Shown here in pieces: positions 10,567-21,411 of a stretch of 64,000 bases of DNA (position 1 is the first letter of the stretch; each line of letters begins with the position of its first letter). The stretch lies in NCBI RefSeq assembly GCF_000002425.4, contig NC_037275.1:8330450-8394449 (forward strand), read 5' to 3'. Below the pieces are notes generated by a model that worked only from the letters and a program-made list of their open reading frames with translations, did no database searches and was not told the origin of the DNA. Source of the DNA: Physcomitrium patens (taxonomy: Eukaryota; Streptophyta; Bryopsida; Funariales; Funariaceae). A program made the translations under genes and the position numbers.

Positions 10567-11932
10567 TATCGTATTACGTGCTTTCTTGCTTGAGAACGCG
10601 CTGGGCATCTGGCTGTAGAAGGTAGTATAGAGATTTGCCAATATTCAAGCAGTTTATCAGTTTTTGATTGTTGGAATACAAACAACTACGAGAATACACC
10701 GTAAATCTATACGGATGCCCTTCGACTGCTTGTCGAAGTCCTTTTTGCCCCAGCCAGTAGGTCTCTAGATGTTACAGAGAACCCCGAACAATCCAAACTG
10801 CTAATCTTCGATACCGCTTTATACTCACGATCTTGTATCCACTGAGTGTCTTGTTAGATTAACCCAATAAATTTCATTCACTCCGCATACTCAATCCTAT
10901 AGACACCCTTTTAACTCTTCATCACAGACGTAACTCGATTTCACAAAACAGTCAAGAGTAATCAAACCCACTTCATTAAAAATCCCGATTCACCATTACA
11001 ACACTGACTTCAGTAACGATTGCCTTAGTCTTCCCAAAACCCTATGAAGAAAAAAAATCCAATTCTCTGTCTTCTTTCCCCGCCCGAAGCATGAAGCTAG
11101 CTCTCCCCCCACAAATCCTAATGAAACCAAACTAGTGACCTTGAAAAGAAACTTGAAGCTCCCCCGATTCTTCAAAAAACTCCCCGATCTGAAAAAAAAA
11201 CCCCCTCCCCCCCATTTCTTAACCTTCTTCTCCTTTAACCCTAATTCTCCCCTCTTTCAAACCCTAGTCTCTGAATTTCTTCAATCTTTTGTCTTGGATC
11301 AGGAATTGGCTCCTTCCGTCTTGGATCCGGAATTGGCTCTCGCCGTCAGAGCTTTCTCCTTTGTTTTTACCTTTAAGAGATCCTTTTACGGAAAACAACG
11401 TTCCCTGAAACGGCACAGAGAACAGGACAGCCTGAAACAGAATCAAAACCCCGTAATCGGGACCGCATTGAGTCGCCCGACCAATTCAGGTCTCATATCG
11501 ACTAAGAATCCAGTAGTAAGACCCGGATGTTCCCGTAATTGGATCAAATTGGTCCTTCACAACAGATCGGCTGAGGCCCGTAGTAAGACCTGGATTTTCC
11601 CGTAATTAGACTGCATTGGGTTGTCCGACCAATTCAGGTCTCATATTGGATAAGAGGATCCGGATTGGATTCTTGAAATTGGATCCAATTAGCTCTTCGA
11701 ACTAGGCTCACCCGTCGTGTGAATTGGTCCTTTCCCTTCCTGTTGACTCCCGTTATTGGAATCGAATGAAGCATTTCAGTATGCCTCGGCTGACTGTAAC
11801 GGGGTGACTAAACCTGGCCACTTAGTATTTGTACTGGAGTTGGTCGTTGCTCCCAATATTTGAGGTAACTGAATATTAATAAAAGTCCCCTTTCTTTATA
11901 TTTTCATGGTATACTCGTGTTACAACACAACA
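10567..11932 (-). repeat. Element A 5' LTR (family 1a)
   Basis: Matches 3160-4585. Differences between the two LTRs are almost all transitions (about 14 in the first 150 bases, fewer elsewhere), so insertion is not very recent. The terminus at 11932 is ACAACACAACA, one transition from the 3' LTR copy. Confidence 0.85.
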
Positions 11933-12091
11933 ACGGAGGGTATTTATTTCGATGACGCTAGTGGGGTGACATTAACTGACCCTGAATATTGGCATTGGAA
12001 TTGGCCACTATTTCTAACATCTAAGATGACTAAATATTAATAACATCTTTTCTATTATATTTTCACGATATAGTTGTGTTACAACACGACA
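11933..12091 (-). repeat. Element B 3' LTR, U3 end
   Basis: Ends TTACAACACGACA at 12091, next to a polypurine tract, and matches 18590-18743 of the B 5' LTR. It continues the LTR at 1496-3159 across inserted element A. Confidence 0.8.
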
Positions 12092-12105
12092 TCCACCTCC
12101 TCTAA
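12092..12105 (-). other. Polypurine tract of element B
   Basis: The minus strand reads TTTAGAGGAGGTGGA directly before TGTCGTG. Compare CAGAGGGGGTGGA in A. Confidence 0.75.
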
Positions 12106-12153
12106 ACCTGTGCATCTTCTGGTATGCACCAAATAATCTAGTTGTTGTTTGAT

Positions 12154-13400
12154 TCATAATACGTTCTCCAAGTCTTTGTCCAAATCCTTTTCATCATTTT
12201 TGCTATCAATGTCAAATTCATCTTCTTGTTGAAGAATATCTATATCTTCACTAAGGTCTTTAATATTTATTTCTATGTATCTTTGTTTAAATATTTTTAT
12301 TCGCTTCCCTGCATTTGGTATTTTTAATCTTGTTCCATCTAACTCCCGCAATGAGTAAGTTGTATTAACATGAACAATTTTTACTTCATACGATCCAAAC
12401 CATCGTTTAGAAAACTTCCTTAAAGCACTATGTTGATTCTCCAAGCTACTATCATAGACCAAAATCCAATCATCTTCTTTAATTACTTTAGGCATCAATC
12501 CATGGTACTTATCAAATCATGTCTTATTTTGTAATCTTGCTCTTTTTAACCTTTCTAATCCTATTTGCATATCTTCTGATCTTTGCTCTAATTTTTGAAT
12601 TCTAATAGCTAGAAATTCTTCTCTTATCAATCCATCTTCCCATGGTAGCATACTCCAAGTAGGTACTTTTTCTTCAATTGGCAAAATTGGTTTTTGGCTT
12701 GTCATAAGCTCAATAGGCATATATCTTGTTACTGAGCTATGAATTGTTTGATCAGCCCATGATGCAAATGACAAAAGTCGTGGCCATTCTCTAACCTTCT
12801 CATTACAAGCTTTAATTAATGCTTTCACAATCGGTGGGTGACCACATTTATTTTTTACATTTCCTTCAGGATTATAAGCAGTAGTCATTGATAGTTTAAT
12901 TCCACATCTTTCAAAGAATTCACAAGCTTCTTGTGCATTTAATTCTCCATTATCTGCAGTGTTTTTTCCTATACATTCGTAGTGACAAATAACATCTTCA
13001 AGCAAAAATCTACAAATTTCTTCCATAGTTTTTTATTCTCAATGCTCTTCTTTCTACTTGATTTGATAAATCTTCATGAGCAAAGACCAAATATCTCATT
13101 TGCCATAATCCGATTGGCATAATAACCAAATCAACAATCCATTTAAAATAAATAACTAGAGGATATGTAGGATGAAGACCATCTTGATGTCGTATATTAG
13201 AATACGCTTGACAAATTTCACATGATTCTACAAATAAGAGCACATCTCGATACATATTTTTCTACCAATATCATTCCTTAAGTTTAGCAAAAGTAGTCCA
13301 AATTCCTCTATGTCCTACCCATAAACAATCATGAAATCCCTTTAATAATTTTTGTTTCTCTTCCTTATTGCCTATCACTCTTTGTGGCATTTTAATTCGT
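12154..13400 (-). pseudogene. Element B integrase
   Basis: Three frames (13255-13010, 13026-12517, 12498-12154) together give the family 1 IN. They contain CEICQAYSNIRHQDGLHPTYP, WIVDLVIMPIG (first Asp), NTADNGELN (second core motif, with the Arg of A changed to Asn), NVKNKCGHPP (the catalytic Glu position altered) and the C-terminal DDWILVYDSSL. The chain is frameshifted near 13026 and stopped near 12500. The HHCC His pair region (about 13260-13330) is degraded (HDCLWVGHR). It is clearly homologous to A (4648-5850). The enzyme is dead because of frame breaks and a lost catalytic residue. Confidence 0.75.
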
Positions 13401-13463
13401 TTATTTTGGTCTCTTTCATAAGAATCTTTCTTGAAGCAAAAATCCATATGCTTTTTTTTTTAT

Positions 13464-14146
13464 TTATTTAAATTTTTCTGTAGACCAATTTTTTTGTTTA
13501 GTCAAGGTATTCAAGTAATGATCAATATCTAATAATTTTCCTTCATAAAATTCTTCAAGAAATAACTTATCTTTTTTGTTAAAATTTGATACTGAATAGA
13601 ATTTTGATCCAACATCATCAATGTCTTCAACTGTTTTTTCTTCTCTTTCATATCTAGCTCTAGATAGCATGTCTCCTACTAAATTATCTTTTCCAGCAAC
13701 ATGCTTAAATTCCGGATTTAATGAATTAATATAAGCAATTTGTCTTAACATTGCAATATGCGGCATTGAACAATTAGTAATCATTCCAAGTAATGGCAAG
13801 CAATCCATTTCAATTACTACAGTTGTACCAATCAAATAATCCTTTTCAGCTTTCATAGCCAAAACAACTTCCCAAAGTTCTCTTTTGATTTGTGAATATG
13901 TACGTTGATAAGTATTTAAAACTTTAGTTCCAAATCGAACTGCAAATCTATTTCCATTAGAATCATCTTGACCCACAACCCATCCAATAGCAGTAGGATT
14001 GGTATCCACAGTAAGAATTACTTGTCTATTACAGTCATAATCAATTTTTCTTAAAATTGGAGGTATTACCAATAATACCTTTAGCTTCTGCATTGCTTTA
14101 GTATGCTTTTTTTTCCATTTGAATCAATAACCCTTATGTAATAATG
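13464..14146 (-). pseudogene. Element B RNase H, truncated upstream
   Basis: An open frame of 209 codons begins in the RT-RNase H connection. It contains VILTVDTNPTAIGWVVG, QIKRELWEVVLAMKAEKDYL and VVIEMDCLPLLGM (the D, E, D residues of RNase H) and HVAGKDNLVGDMLSR. Upstream homology to A stops at about 14146, in the stretch equal to A 6600-6650, where sequence of family 2 begins. RT, PR and gag of element B are missing. Confidence 0.75.
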
Positions 14147-14234
14147 TACCACGGCCCCAATCATTTTGAGCTTTAGCTTGATACAACCACGATGGCCCCA
14201 ATAAAATTGGATATGACAATATAGAGCTTTGCAA

Positions 14235-14699
14235 TTAGAAAATAATATAATCAATTTTATAGATAATTTCCGCAATTACTGTATCAATACTTCGTAAAAT
14301 ATCCATAGATTTAACTTGACTGGAGTCAGCCATTCTCAAAACTACTGTAGTAGGCAATAAGTGATCTAAATCCAACTCCTCCATTGTAGCGGCATTCATA
14401 AGGTTTACACTAGATCTTCCATCTACTTGCACTCCCGATAATAACACTCCATCAATTGAGACATCAATCGTTGATACATCCAAATCGGGATTCAAACTTA
14501 TTTCTTGGATTTCTTTATTTTGAGATTTGTGACAAATTAATGAGGAATTCAAGATAGTTCGACATTCAGGTGCTACCGCCAATAGTTGCTTCATAGAGAT
14601 CATGGACTGTATGGTACCCAAATCTTTTAAAATATCATATGATTCTGTATTAGTCTTAATTCCCAATGTCCATTTTTTCTTCTTAGTCTTAGACACCAA
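14235..14699 (-). pseudogene. Element B2 protease region
   Basis: 154 codons homologous to D 44294-44698. It begins SKTKKKKWTLGI, and the aspartic protease part is GVLLSGVQVDGRSSVNLMNA (VDGRSS in place of the family-like VDxGSS) followed by LDHLLPTTVVLRMADSSQ. The homologous D copy reads VDRGSS. The sequence continues to about 14150 with IVIYHI-type decay. It is not intact. Confidence 0.65.
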
Positions 14700-14819
14700 C
14701 GCAGATAAATTATTTTTCTCTATGTTGGAAATCGGTAAAGCTATTGGAACTAAATTTGATGGAGCCTATAAAATTGGTTCTTTCAATGGATAAGATTGTT
14801 CTCCAAACTAGGTTGATAT

Positions 14820-16300
14820 TGGTTCCTTAGAATTCACACCTCTTAGAGGATCTTTCAATGGAAAGGGTGTTTCTCAAAACTTTGTAGAGAACAAAACAGC
14901 TTGAAACAAAACCGAAGCATCTATAATTGGTACCTCATTGGAGTGCACAATGGATTCTAGTCTTATACTGAGTAAGGGGCCCATGTCAAGACTTGGATTG
15001 GATGGCCCCATAATTGGGTCCAATTGGTCCTTCGCTTCAGGATCACCCAAATGTTGAATTAGTCCTTTCCTTTTTTGCTGACTTCTTATAAGGACACCTT
15101 AGACTACTTCTACCTGATGAACTGGTGAATTTTGAGGACCTTGATTTATCTCCTCCATTGTTCCTTGGCTTTGGATTTGTTGATCTCAATTATTGAAATT
15201 GAACAGAACATTACATTGCTGATAAGTATGTCCCAACTACTTGTAATTTGCACATACTGGCGCATAATCATCATTGGGTCTGGGATTGGGACATTCATTA
15301 GCTTAATGATCAATTTGTCTGCAACAAAAATAACGAAGTGGTCTTCTTACACCTTCATCCGGCATATTGGGTGTCTCCACCAATATATCCCTACTAGGCT
15401 TGTTCCATGTAGGATTAGAAAATGATTCTGGTTGTCTTGTTTATACGAAAGATACTTGGTTCGATGACGCTGGTGGAGGATATTGTTGATACTTCTACTA
15501 CTCATTCCTGTAGTTCAGGGGGTTTGATGTAGATCCTTGATTAAAATTGGAACTTTAAAAATTATTGAATGTTCAATTTTGTCAATTAGATCGATTTCTA
15601 TTCCATCCATATGTATTTTCCATTTGAACTTGATTGACTTTCCACTAAGTTGGTGGGATCATGGTCTGATTACTGAATTGTTGTTGCTTTTGTAAATGCT
15701 AGCAGTTTTGGATAGGATGCTTTTTTCCACAAAATATACATGGAATATCCATTTGTATAGGTGATGGACATTCCATATCAAAAAGACCTTGTCTCTTACA
15801 ATTATTACACCATACATTAAGTCTCGTATTAAAAGGCTTATGTCGTTTATCCTTATCTTTAGCCAAATTCACAACCAATTTCTTTATTCAAAAGCTATAT
15901 CTTTTAAAGTTGTTGGCAATCATCTCAACCAAATATCTTCAGTTCTACCATTATTAGCCACGTAGGCTGTCAAGAATTGAGATATATGGTTATCGGGATC
16001 AGAGCCCAGCCAACCACTAAAAGTAGGTAATTATGCCATACTTGTAGTTCGGTCTCCTACTGCTTCCATTTGTATTGCAATTGGTACTTCAAGCACTCCA
16101 ACAGCCATTAGTATTATCACTGGTCTCCTTACTATTTGAATCTGAATTTTTCTTCCTTTGATTTTTCTTAGACCTACAATTCCTTTTTGTCGTTCCAATA
16201 GGATATTTCTTATGCGTAATTGCTCCTATCTTTTTTTCGTTTGTCGATTAATTCTTTAATGATCCTTCCCCCCATAATTATCACTCATAATCTTTCCTTC
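14820..16300 (-). pseudogene. Element B2 gag
   Basis: Decayed gag in several phases. Near 15700-15760 the minus strand gives a good knuckle, CIFCGKKHPIQNC. Near 15200-15400 lie the remains of the double knuckle that is intact in D 43613-43805. At 15900-16130 is a capsid-like region equal to D 42260-42500. The linker after the knuckles (about 14820-15060) is the segment also found in family 1 LTRs. Confidence 0.6.
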
Positions 16301-16440
16301 TTCTTTATAAAATCAATATTTCCTAGAATTATAACTCATATATTTGTAATCCTAAAATTGATTCTTCTCACGTTCTCATCCAATATATAATTCCATCTCC
16401 CATACAATCAATTTCTAACATTTCATATTATTATTATTTT

Positions 16441-17016
16441 TTTGGCAGTGGCACCAAAATGTTCTTCTTGTTGCATTCAAGCTTCAGTAGACCAAAGCAA
16501 TTGAACTAATAGAGGTGGGTTCGAACAAGGAGAAAGACTGATTATATGAATTGGGTCTCTTAGTATCGCAATTGATTGTACTCTAGCTATCTAAAATCAA
16601 TTATCAAACTACAAAACATCGAGGCTTACTACTTTCGTCTTAATTCAATCCATAATCCATTCTATGATTATCAATTCAACAATACTTCTCTCAATCAAAA
16701 TTCTTCATAAGCAAATAATAAAAAACATAAAGAAGTAGCACCAAGCTTACCACGGCTTACAACTCTTACAATCTGGCTCTCAGCTTACAACTCTCACATT
16801 CTGGACCTCGGCTTACTTTCTTCAATCTATTTATCCTACCAAAAAGATGATCCATCAGCCAATGGATTCCAAAGGTTATGATCCTTTGAATTCTTAACAA
16901 TTAATTCCACTAACAACCTACTGTTACCAACTAAATTATCTAATCATCAATCTAATTCTCAAGGTTATCAATAACCAATCAATAACTTATCAAAAAGTTT
17001 ATTTACCTATTCTACA
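16441..17016 (-). repeat. Element B2 5' LTR with primer binding site
   Basis: The LTR spans 16460-17016 (TGTTCTTC...TTCTACA on the plus strand) and is shorter than D's (about 557 versus 770-793 bp). The PBS at 16441-16456 reads TGGTGCCACTGCCAAA on the minus strand, three bases from the LTR, as in D (TGGTGCCGCTGCCAGG). The PBS is close to the tRNA-Asp-type site common in plant Ty3/gypsy elements. Confidence 0.7.
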
Positions 17017-18743
17017 AGAAGATAAAACAATTTTTTGCAAATATCCACGAAGGCTAGTAGGTTTCAACCATCTAAATACAATTATTTTGGATTTCAATAT
17101 AAAATCTTAATCTCAATATAAAATATATAGAAATACTGTTTTTAAGAACTTCAAGATATTATGAGCACAATTCTTTTGTTATTTTTTAGTTTTATTTATT
17201 TATTTTATTTTATTTTATTTATTTATTTATTAATTTATTTTTATTTTTATTTTTTTAAATCCTAATCCTAGATAGCGAGCATCGGCAAGCTATAATTTTC
17301 AATTTGACCATCCGATTGTTGTAAACTTCTACTACTAGTATCTTTACAAGCCTTCTAAATGCTCAAGAAGTTTCAATCCAATCTAACTTACAGATTGCAA
17401 GAAAATGCCGTAAACCCACACTGATGTACCTTGATTGCCACCTAAAAGTCCTAGAATTACCACGCCAAAAGTCACCTTATTCCAATTGGTAGATCTCCTG
17501 ATATTACAGAAACCCTAAACAACCCCAATCTTCTAACTTTCGATACCTCTTTATACTAAGGGTCAAATAACCTCTATCTGTTCCGTCAAATTAACACAAA
17601 ATTTTGCATGCACTTGGCATACTCAACCCTCTAGACACCTCTAAATTTCAACTGCAGAAATTTTTCCAATTTCACAAAACAGTCAAGAGTATCAGCTTTA
17701 ACTTTATTGCAAAAAAAAAAAAAAAAAAAAAAAAATCCAAATCACCAATTCAAACACTAACTTTCAGCAACAATTGCAAAAGTTCTTCCAAATCCTATGA
17801 AAATCTAATTCTACACCTTTTAGAGGAGCTTAAAGCTAGCTCTCCATCCCCCAAATCTCAATCTCCAAATGCCCCTTTCTTTATCCTCTCTTCCTTTTTA
17901 ACTATGTGTGGTCCCCTTTTCTCTTGCCCTGGACTCCGAATTTGAACAGCCGACGGTGCTTCTTCAGAATTCTTGTCTCTAAGAGGATCTTTCTGCGGAA
18001 AAGACAATTCCCCTAAAATGGCACAGAGAACGAAACAGCTTGAAATAGAACTGAAGCCTCCGTATTTGAGACCTCATTCGATTGCCCAACCAAATCAGAT
18101 CTCATACTGGGTAAGAAGTCCATACCAGCACCTAGATTGGATGTCCCCGTAATTGGATCAAATTGGCCCTTCACATGAGACTCACCAAAATATTGAATTG
18201 ATCCTATCTCCTTTTATCAATTCCTAGTAAAAATAGCTCGGACTCATTCCACTCGATTTATCAGAGAATCTTAAGGACCTCGATTTATCTCTTCAATTTT
18301 TTCTTGGCTTTGGATCTGCTGATCCTATTTATTGAAATTGGACAGAGCATTATATTGCTGGTAAGTATGCCTCGACTGCTTGCAATTCCTACACACTAAC
18401 GCGTAATCATCACTAGCTTTGGGATTGGAACATTCATTGGCATAATGACCAACCTGTCTGCAATGAAAATGATGAAGTGGTCTTCTTGCACCCCCATCAT
18501 GCATATTAGATGTCTCCACCAGTATATACCTACTAGACTTGTTTCATATAGGATTGGAAAATGATCTTGATTGTTTCATTGATAAGGAGGGTACTTGATT
18601 CAATGACGTCGATGGAGTGACATTAAGTGACCCTGAATATTGGCATTAGAATTGGCCATTGTTTCTAACATTTAAGATGACTAAATATTAATAATACCTT
18701 TTTCTTTTATATTTTTACCATATAGTCGTGTTACAACACGACA
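17017..18743 (-). repeat. Element B 5' LTR (family 1b), U5 end cut by B2
   Basis: It matches 1496-3159 plus 11933-12091. The U3 edge at 18743 reads GTCGTGTTACAACACGACA. It carries the gag-derived insert (about 17985-18625), the A run (17710-17735) and the TTTA-rich tract (17180-17260). The last roughly 48 bases of U5 are absent, replaced by B2. A TATA-like stretch lies near 18705-18720. Confidence 0.75.
18325..18519 (-). pseudogene. Gag zinc-knuckle fragment in B 5' LTR
   Basis: 64 codons starting METSNMHDGGARRPL, closely matching D's METCNMPNGGARRPL. It is followed by a knuckle FHCRQVGHYANEC (first Cys lost) and CRNCKQSRHTYQQY (last Cys lost). It is the second LTR copy of the insert at 2897-3151. 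Both copies keep an open frame in the element's sense orientation despite decay at single residues. Confidence 0.7.
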
Positions 18744-19194
18744 ACGTGCCTCAATCAAAATTGCTTACACACTTAGTGTATATTCACTGAACAAAACAAC
18801 CTATTGTAAAGCCTCTGTACACTTGTGATATAAGTGACCATTAAGGTCTACATCAATTCTTTGACCACAAGAATTTAATGTGTTCAAAGTACTAAATATA
18901 ATTCTTGAAGGTTTCTACTTCATTTCAGATCATGGTTGTCTTCAATTTGTACAAAATGTATAGTTGATGCAAGCTTTCTATTCATTTGTCTTGCATTCCA
19001 ATCCAAAAATTACAAGATCTTGACCATTTGCAACACTTAAGTGAGCATTGCTCCAAAAATACAATCACATAGAGCAATAAGAATTATTGAAGTTTAATAT
19101 ACACAATAATATAAAATATGACTATTATTACACATGAGTAATTGTACTTGAATCATTTTATAATATCATATAAAAAATCTTGTAACATTAGAAT
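18744..19194. other. Spacer between elements B and G, nothing recognised
   Basis: Less simple than the flanking AT tracts, with no open frame of note and no match to the three element families. It could be the pre-insertion host sequence continuing from 1495. Confidence 0.4.
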
Positions 19195-19322
19195 CCTTTA
19201 GTTTTACTATCTTTTTGATTATTATCTATATTTTTAAGATAATTTACTATTATATTTTAAAATAAGATCTCTTATAATATAATTTTTTTTCTTTCATTTA
19301 TTAACCATGTTATATTACAACA
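19195..19322 (-). repeat. Element G 3' LTR, truncated
   Basis: The minus strand starts TGTTGTAATATAACATGG at 19322, preceded by the purine tract AAGAAGGATGGA (19323-19334). About 130 bases align with the E LTR start (51417-51545). Below about 19195 the match ends. Confidence 0.6.
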
Positions 19323-19417
19323 TCCATCCTTCTTGAAACTATGCATTCGAATATGCACTAAGTATTTTTTATTAAATTGATATAGAGTTTTTTTCAACTT
19401 GGTCAAATTCTTGATTT

Positions 19418-20300
19418 TTAATTTGTTTTTTTTTTTTCTATCTTAAGGTCTTGTATTGGATTTTGTTCTTTATAAAAACAAATGTCTTCACCTCTTTGTT
19501 TAAATAACTTGATTTGCTTCCCTACTATAGGTATCTTAACTTTTGTACCATGAAGTTCTCCTAACAAATATATTCCATTATGATATATTTGTTTGACAAC
19601 ATAAGGCCTAAACCATCTCTTTATAATTTTTTTTGTTGTATCATATTGTTTATTCAAGTTATTATCATAAACAAACATCCAATCACCATCTTCAATTGCC
19701 TTAAGTCATAATCAATGTATTTTTCAAATCTTTTTTTATTCTTTTTTTTTACTTCTTTCAACATCTTCATTACCGCTTCAGTATCATTAGGTCTTTTTTT
19801 TAATTGTTGAATTTATAATACTAAAAATTCTTCTTTATTGAGATCATTCTTCTAAGATATTATATTCCATGTAGGTACAATCTCTTCTATTGGTATAATT
19901 GATTTTTGTCCATACATTAATTTACAAGGTATATAACTTGTTATTGAATTATAACTTGTGCAATCAGCCCATAGTGCAAATGATAGTAGTCTAGGCCATT
20001 CATATGCTTTGCCATTGCGTACCTTTATAAATGCCTTAACAATAGATGAATGTCCATGCTTATTCTTACTATTATCTTCTGGATTATACATTGTTGTTAA
20101 AAAAAATTTAATTCCTATTCTACTAAAAATATTTCATGCTTTCTTTGCATCCAATTCACCTCTATTAGCTATAATTTTTTCAATACAACCATAGTGACAA
20201 ATAACATCTTCTAATAAAAATTGACATATACCTTTAATATCTTTTGTTTTTAATTCTCATCCTTCAACCATATTTGATAAATCTTCTCATACAAGTACCA
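19418..20300 (-). pseudogene. Element G integrase remnants
   Basis: Fragments: 20091-19852 with NPEDNSKNKHGHSSIVKA (catalytic Glu region changed) and WPRLLSFALWADCTSYNS; 19678-19418 with the C-terminal FVYDNNLNKQYDTTKK and VKIPIVGKQIKLFKQR. Upstream, to about 20480, DLVAMPMDL-like and CEIC-like traces are visible out of frame. Homologous to A 4648-5800. Confidence 0.6.
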
Positions 20301-20639
20301 AATACTTTATTTGTCTAAGATCCATAGGCATTGCCACTAAATCTACTATCCACTTATAATGTAAAACTAAAGGATATATTGGATATAATCCATTTCAATG
20401 CCAAATATTTGAATACACTTAGTAAGTTTCATAAGATCCTACAAAAGTTGCTACGACTTTGTACATGCCCTTCTATCAATATTTTTTTTAAATTAGTAAA
20501 TATTGCTAAAATATCTTAATGTTCTACCTATAAACTTTCATAAAATGCTTTAATAATCTTTTAATGAGCTTCTAAACCACATATAATTTGTTGTGATATT
20601 TTTTATTTTTTTTAGATACTTCCATAAATATCTATTACG

Positions 20640-21340
20640 TAAAAAATATCCATAGGCTTTCTTACAAATTTTTTTAAATTCTTAATCTATCTAATCTTTT
20701 TGTTGCTTTAATGTGCTTAAATACTCTCCAACATCTTTCCATTCTCCTTTATATAAATGTCTTTAAAATATTTCTAATGGTGTATTCAAACATATACCTT
20801 CTCTTTTTGATAATATTTTAGTATAAAAATTTATATCCACATCATCTTCCAAATTAATCATATCTTGTTCATTATAATATCTTGCTTTAGATAACATATC
20901 TGCAATTGAATTTTCTTTCTTTGCATTGTATTTAAATTTTGGATTTATAGATTTAATCTATACTATTTAGCTTAAAATAGAAATATTAGAAATTAAAAAA
21001 TATATAATTATATTGAGTCTAAATTAAAAAATCTATTTTTATAGCTATTGATGGATCAATTAGATATTCTTTTTTATTTTTTATAGCTATTACTTCATCC
21101 CATAATTTTCTTTTGATTTATATATATTCCCTCTACTTAATATTTAAAACCTTTATACCAAACCTTATAACATATATATTCTCTTGTTCATCATCTTATC
21201 AAATTATCTAACCTATTCTTATTGGACTTACATCAATTCTTAATACCATTGGCTTTTTATATTTGTAATTTATTTTCTTCAAAATTGGAGGTAAAGAAAG
21301 AATTTTTTTCAATTTTTCCATAGCTTTTCTTTGTTCTCCT
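20640..21340 (-). pseudogene. Element G RNase H remnants
   Basis: No long frame remains. Phase-broken pieces correspond to the RNase H of A and E, including the KPMVLRIDVSPI-type start (about 21200-21260) and the closing stretch before IN (about 20830-20960, AIADMLSKARYY). Confidence 0.5.
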
Positions 21341-21411
21341 TTTCATTGAAATTTTTTATTCTTTCTTAACAATTCATACAATAGATCTGCTATATACGCA
21401 AAATAATGTAT

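Larger units (their letters stand above)
3160..11932 (-). mobile_element. Element A: full-length family 1 Ty3/gypsy retrotransposon
   Basis: An 8.8-kb minus-strand element with both LTRs, PBS, gag, PR, RT, RNase H, IN and PPT in Ty3/gypsy order. It is inserted into the 3' LTR of element B. The flanks read tacgg before 3160 and acgg after 11932, giving a 4-bp exact duplication, or 5 bp with one change. Removing A rejoins B's LTR into a continuous match to the LTR copy at 17017-18743. Reading frames are broken by several single-base changes, mostly C-to-T or G-to-A (for example a Trp codon turned TGA in RT near 7337), so A is probably not autonomous now. It is the least decayed family 1 copy in the window. 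Confidence 0.85.
14146..17016 (-). mobile_element. Element B2: 5' half of a family 2 Ty3/gypsy element
   Basis: A minus-strand 5' LTR (16460-17016), PBS, gag and protease match element D (41244-44870) in order. The 3' part (integrase, extra ORF, 3' LTR) is absent. At 14146 it joins family 1 RNase H directly. On the other side, 17017 continues inside the family 1b LTR, missing only that LTR's last roughly 48 bases. The simplest reading is that a family 2 element inserted into B's 5' LTR and that a later deletion removed its 3' half together with B's gag, PR and RT. Confidence 0.7.

Noticed and set aside
11135..11605. 156-codon plus-strand ORF (also 3947-4258) as a gene
   Set aside because: It is the antisense of LTR sequence whose sense strand carries the gag-derived linker. 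Present only because the LTR is duplicated.
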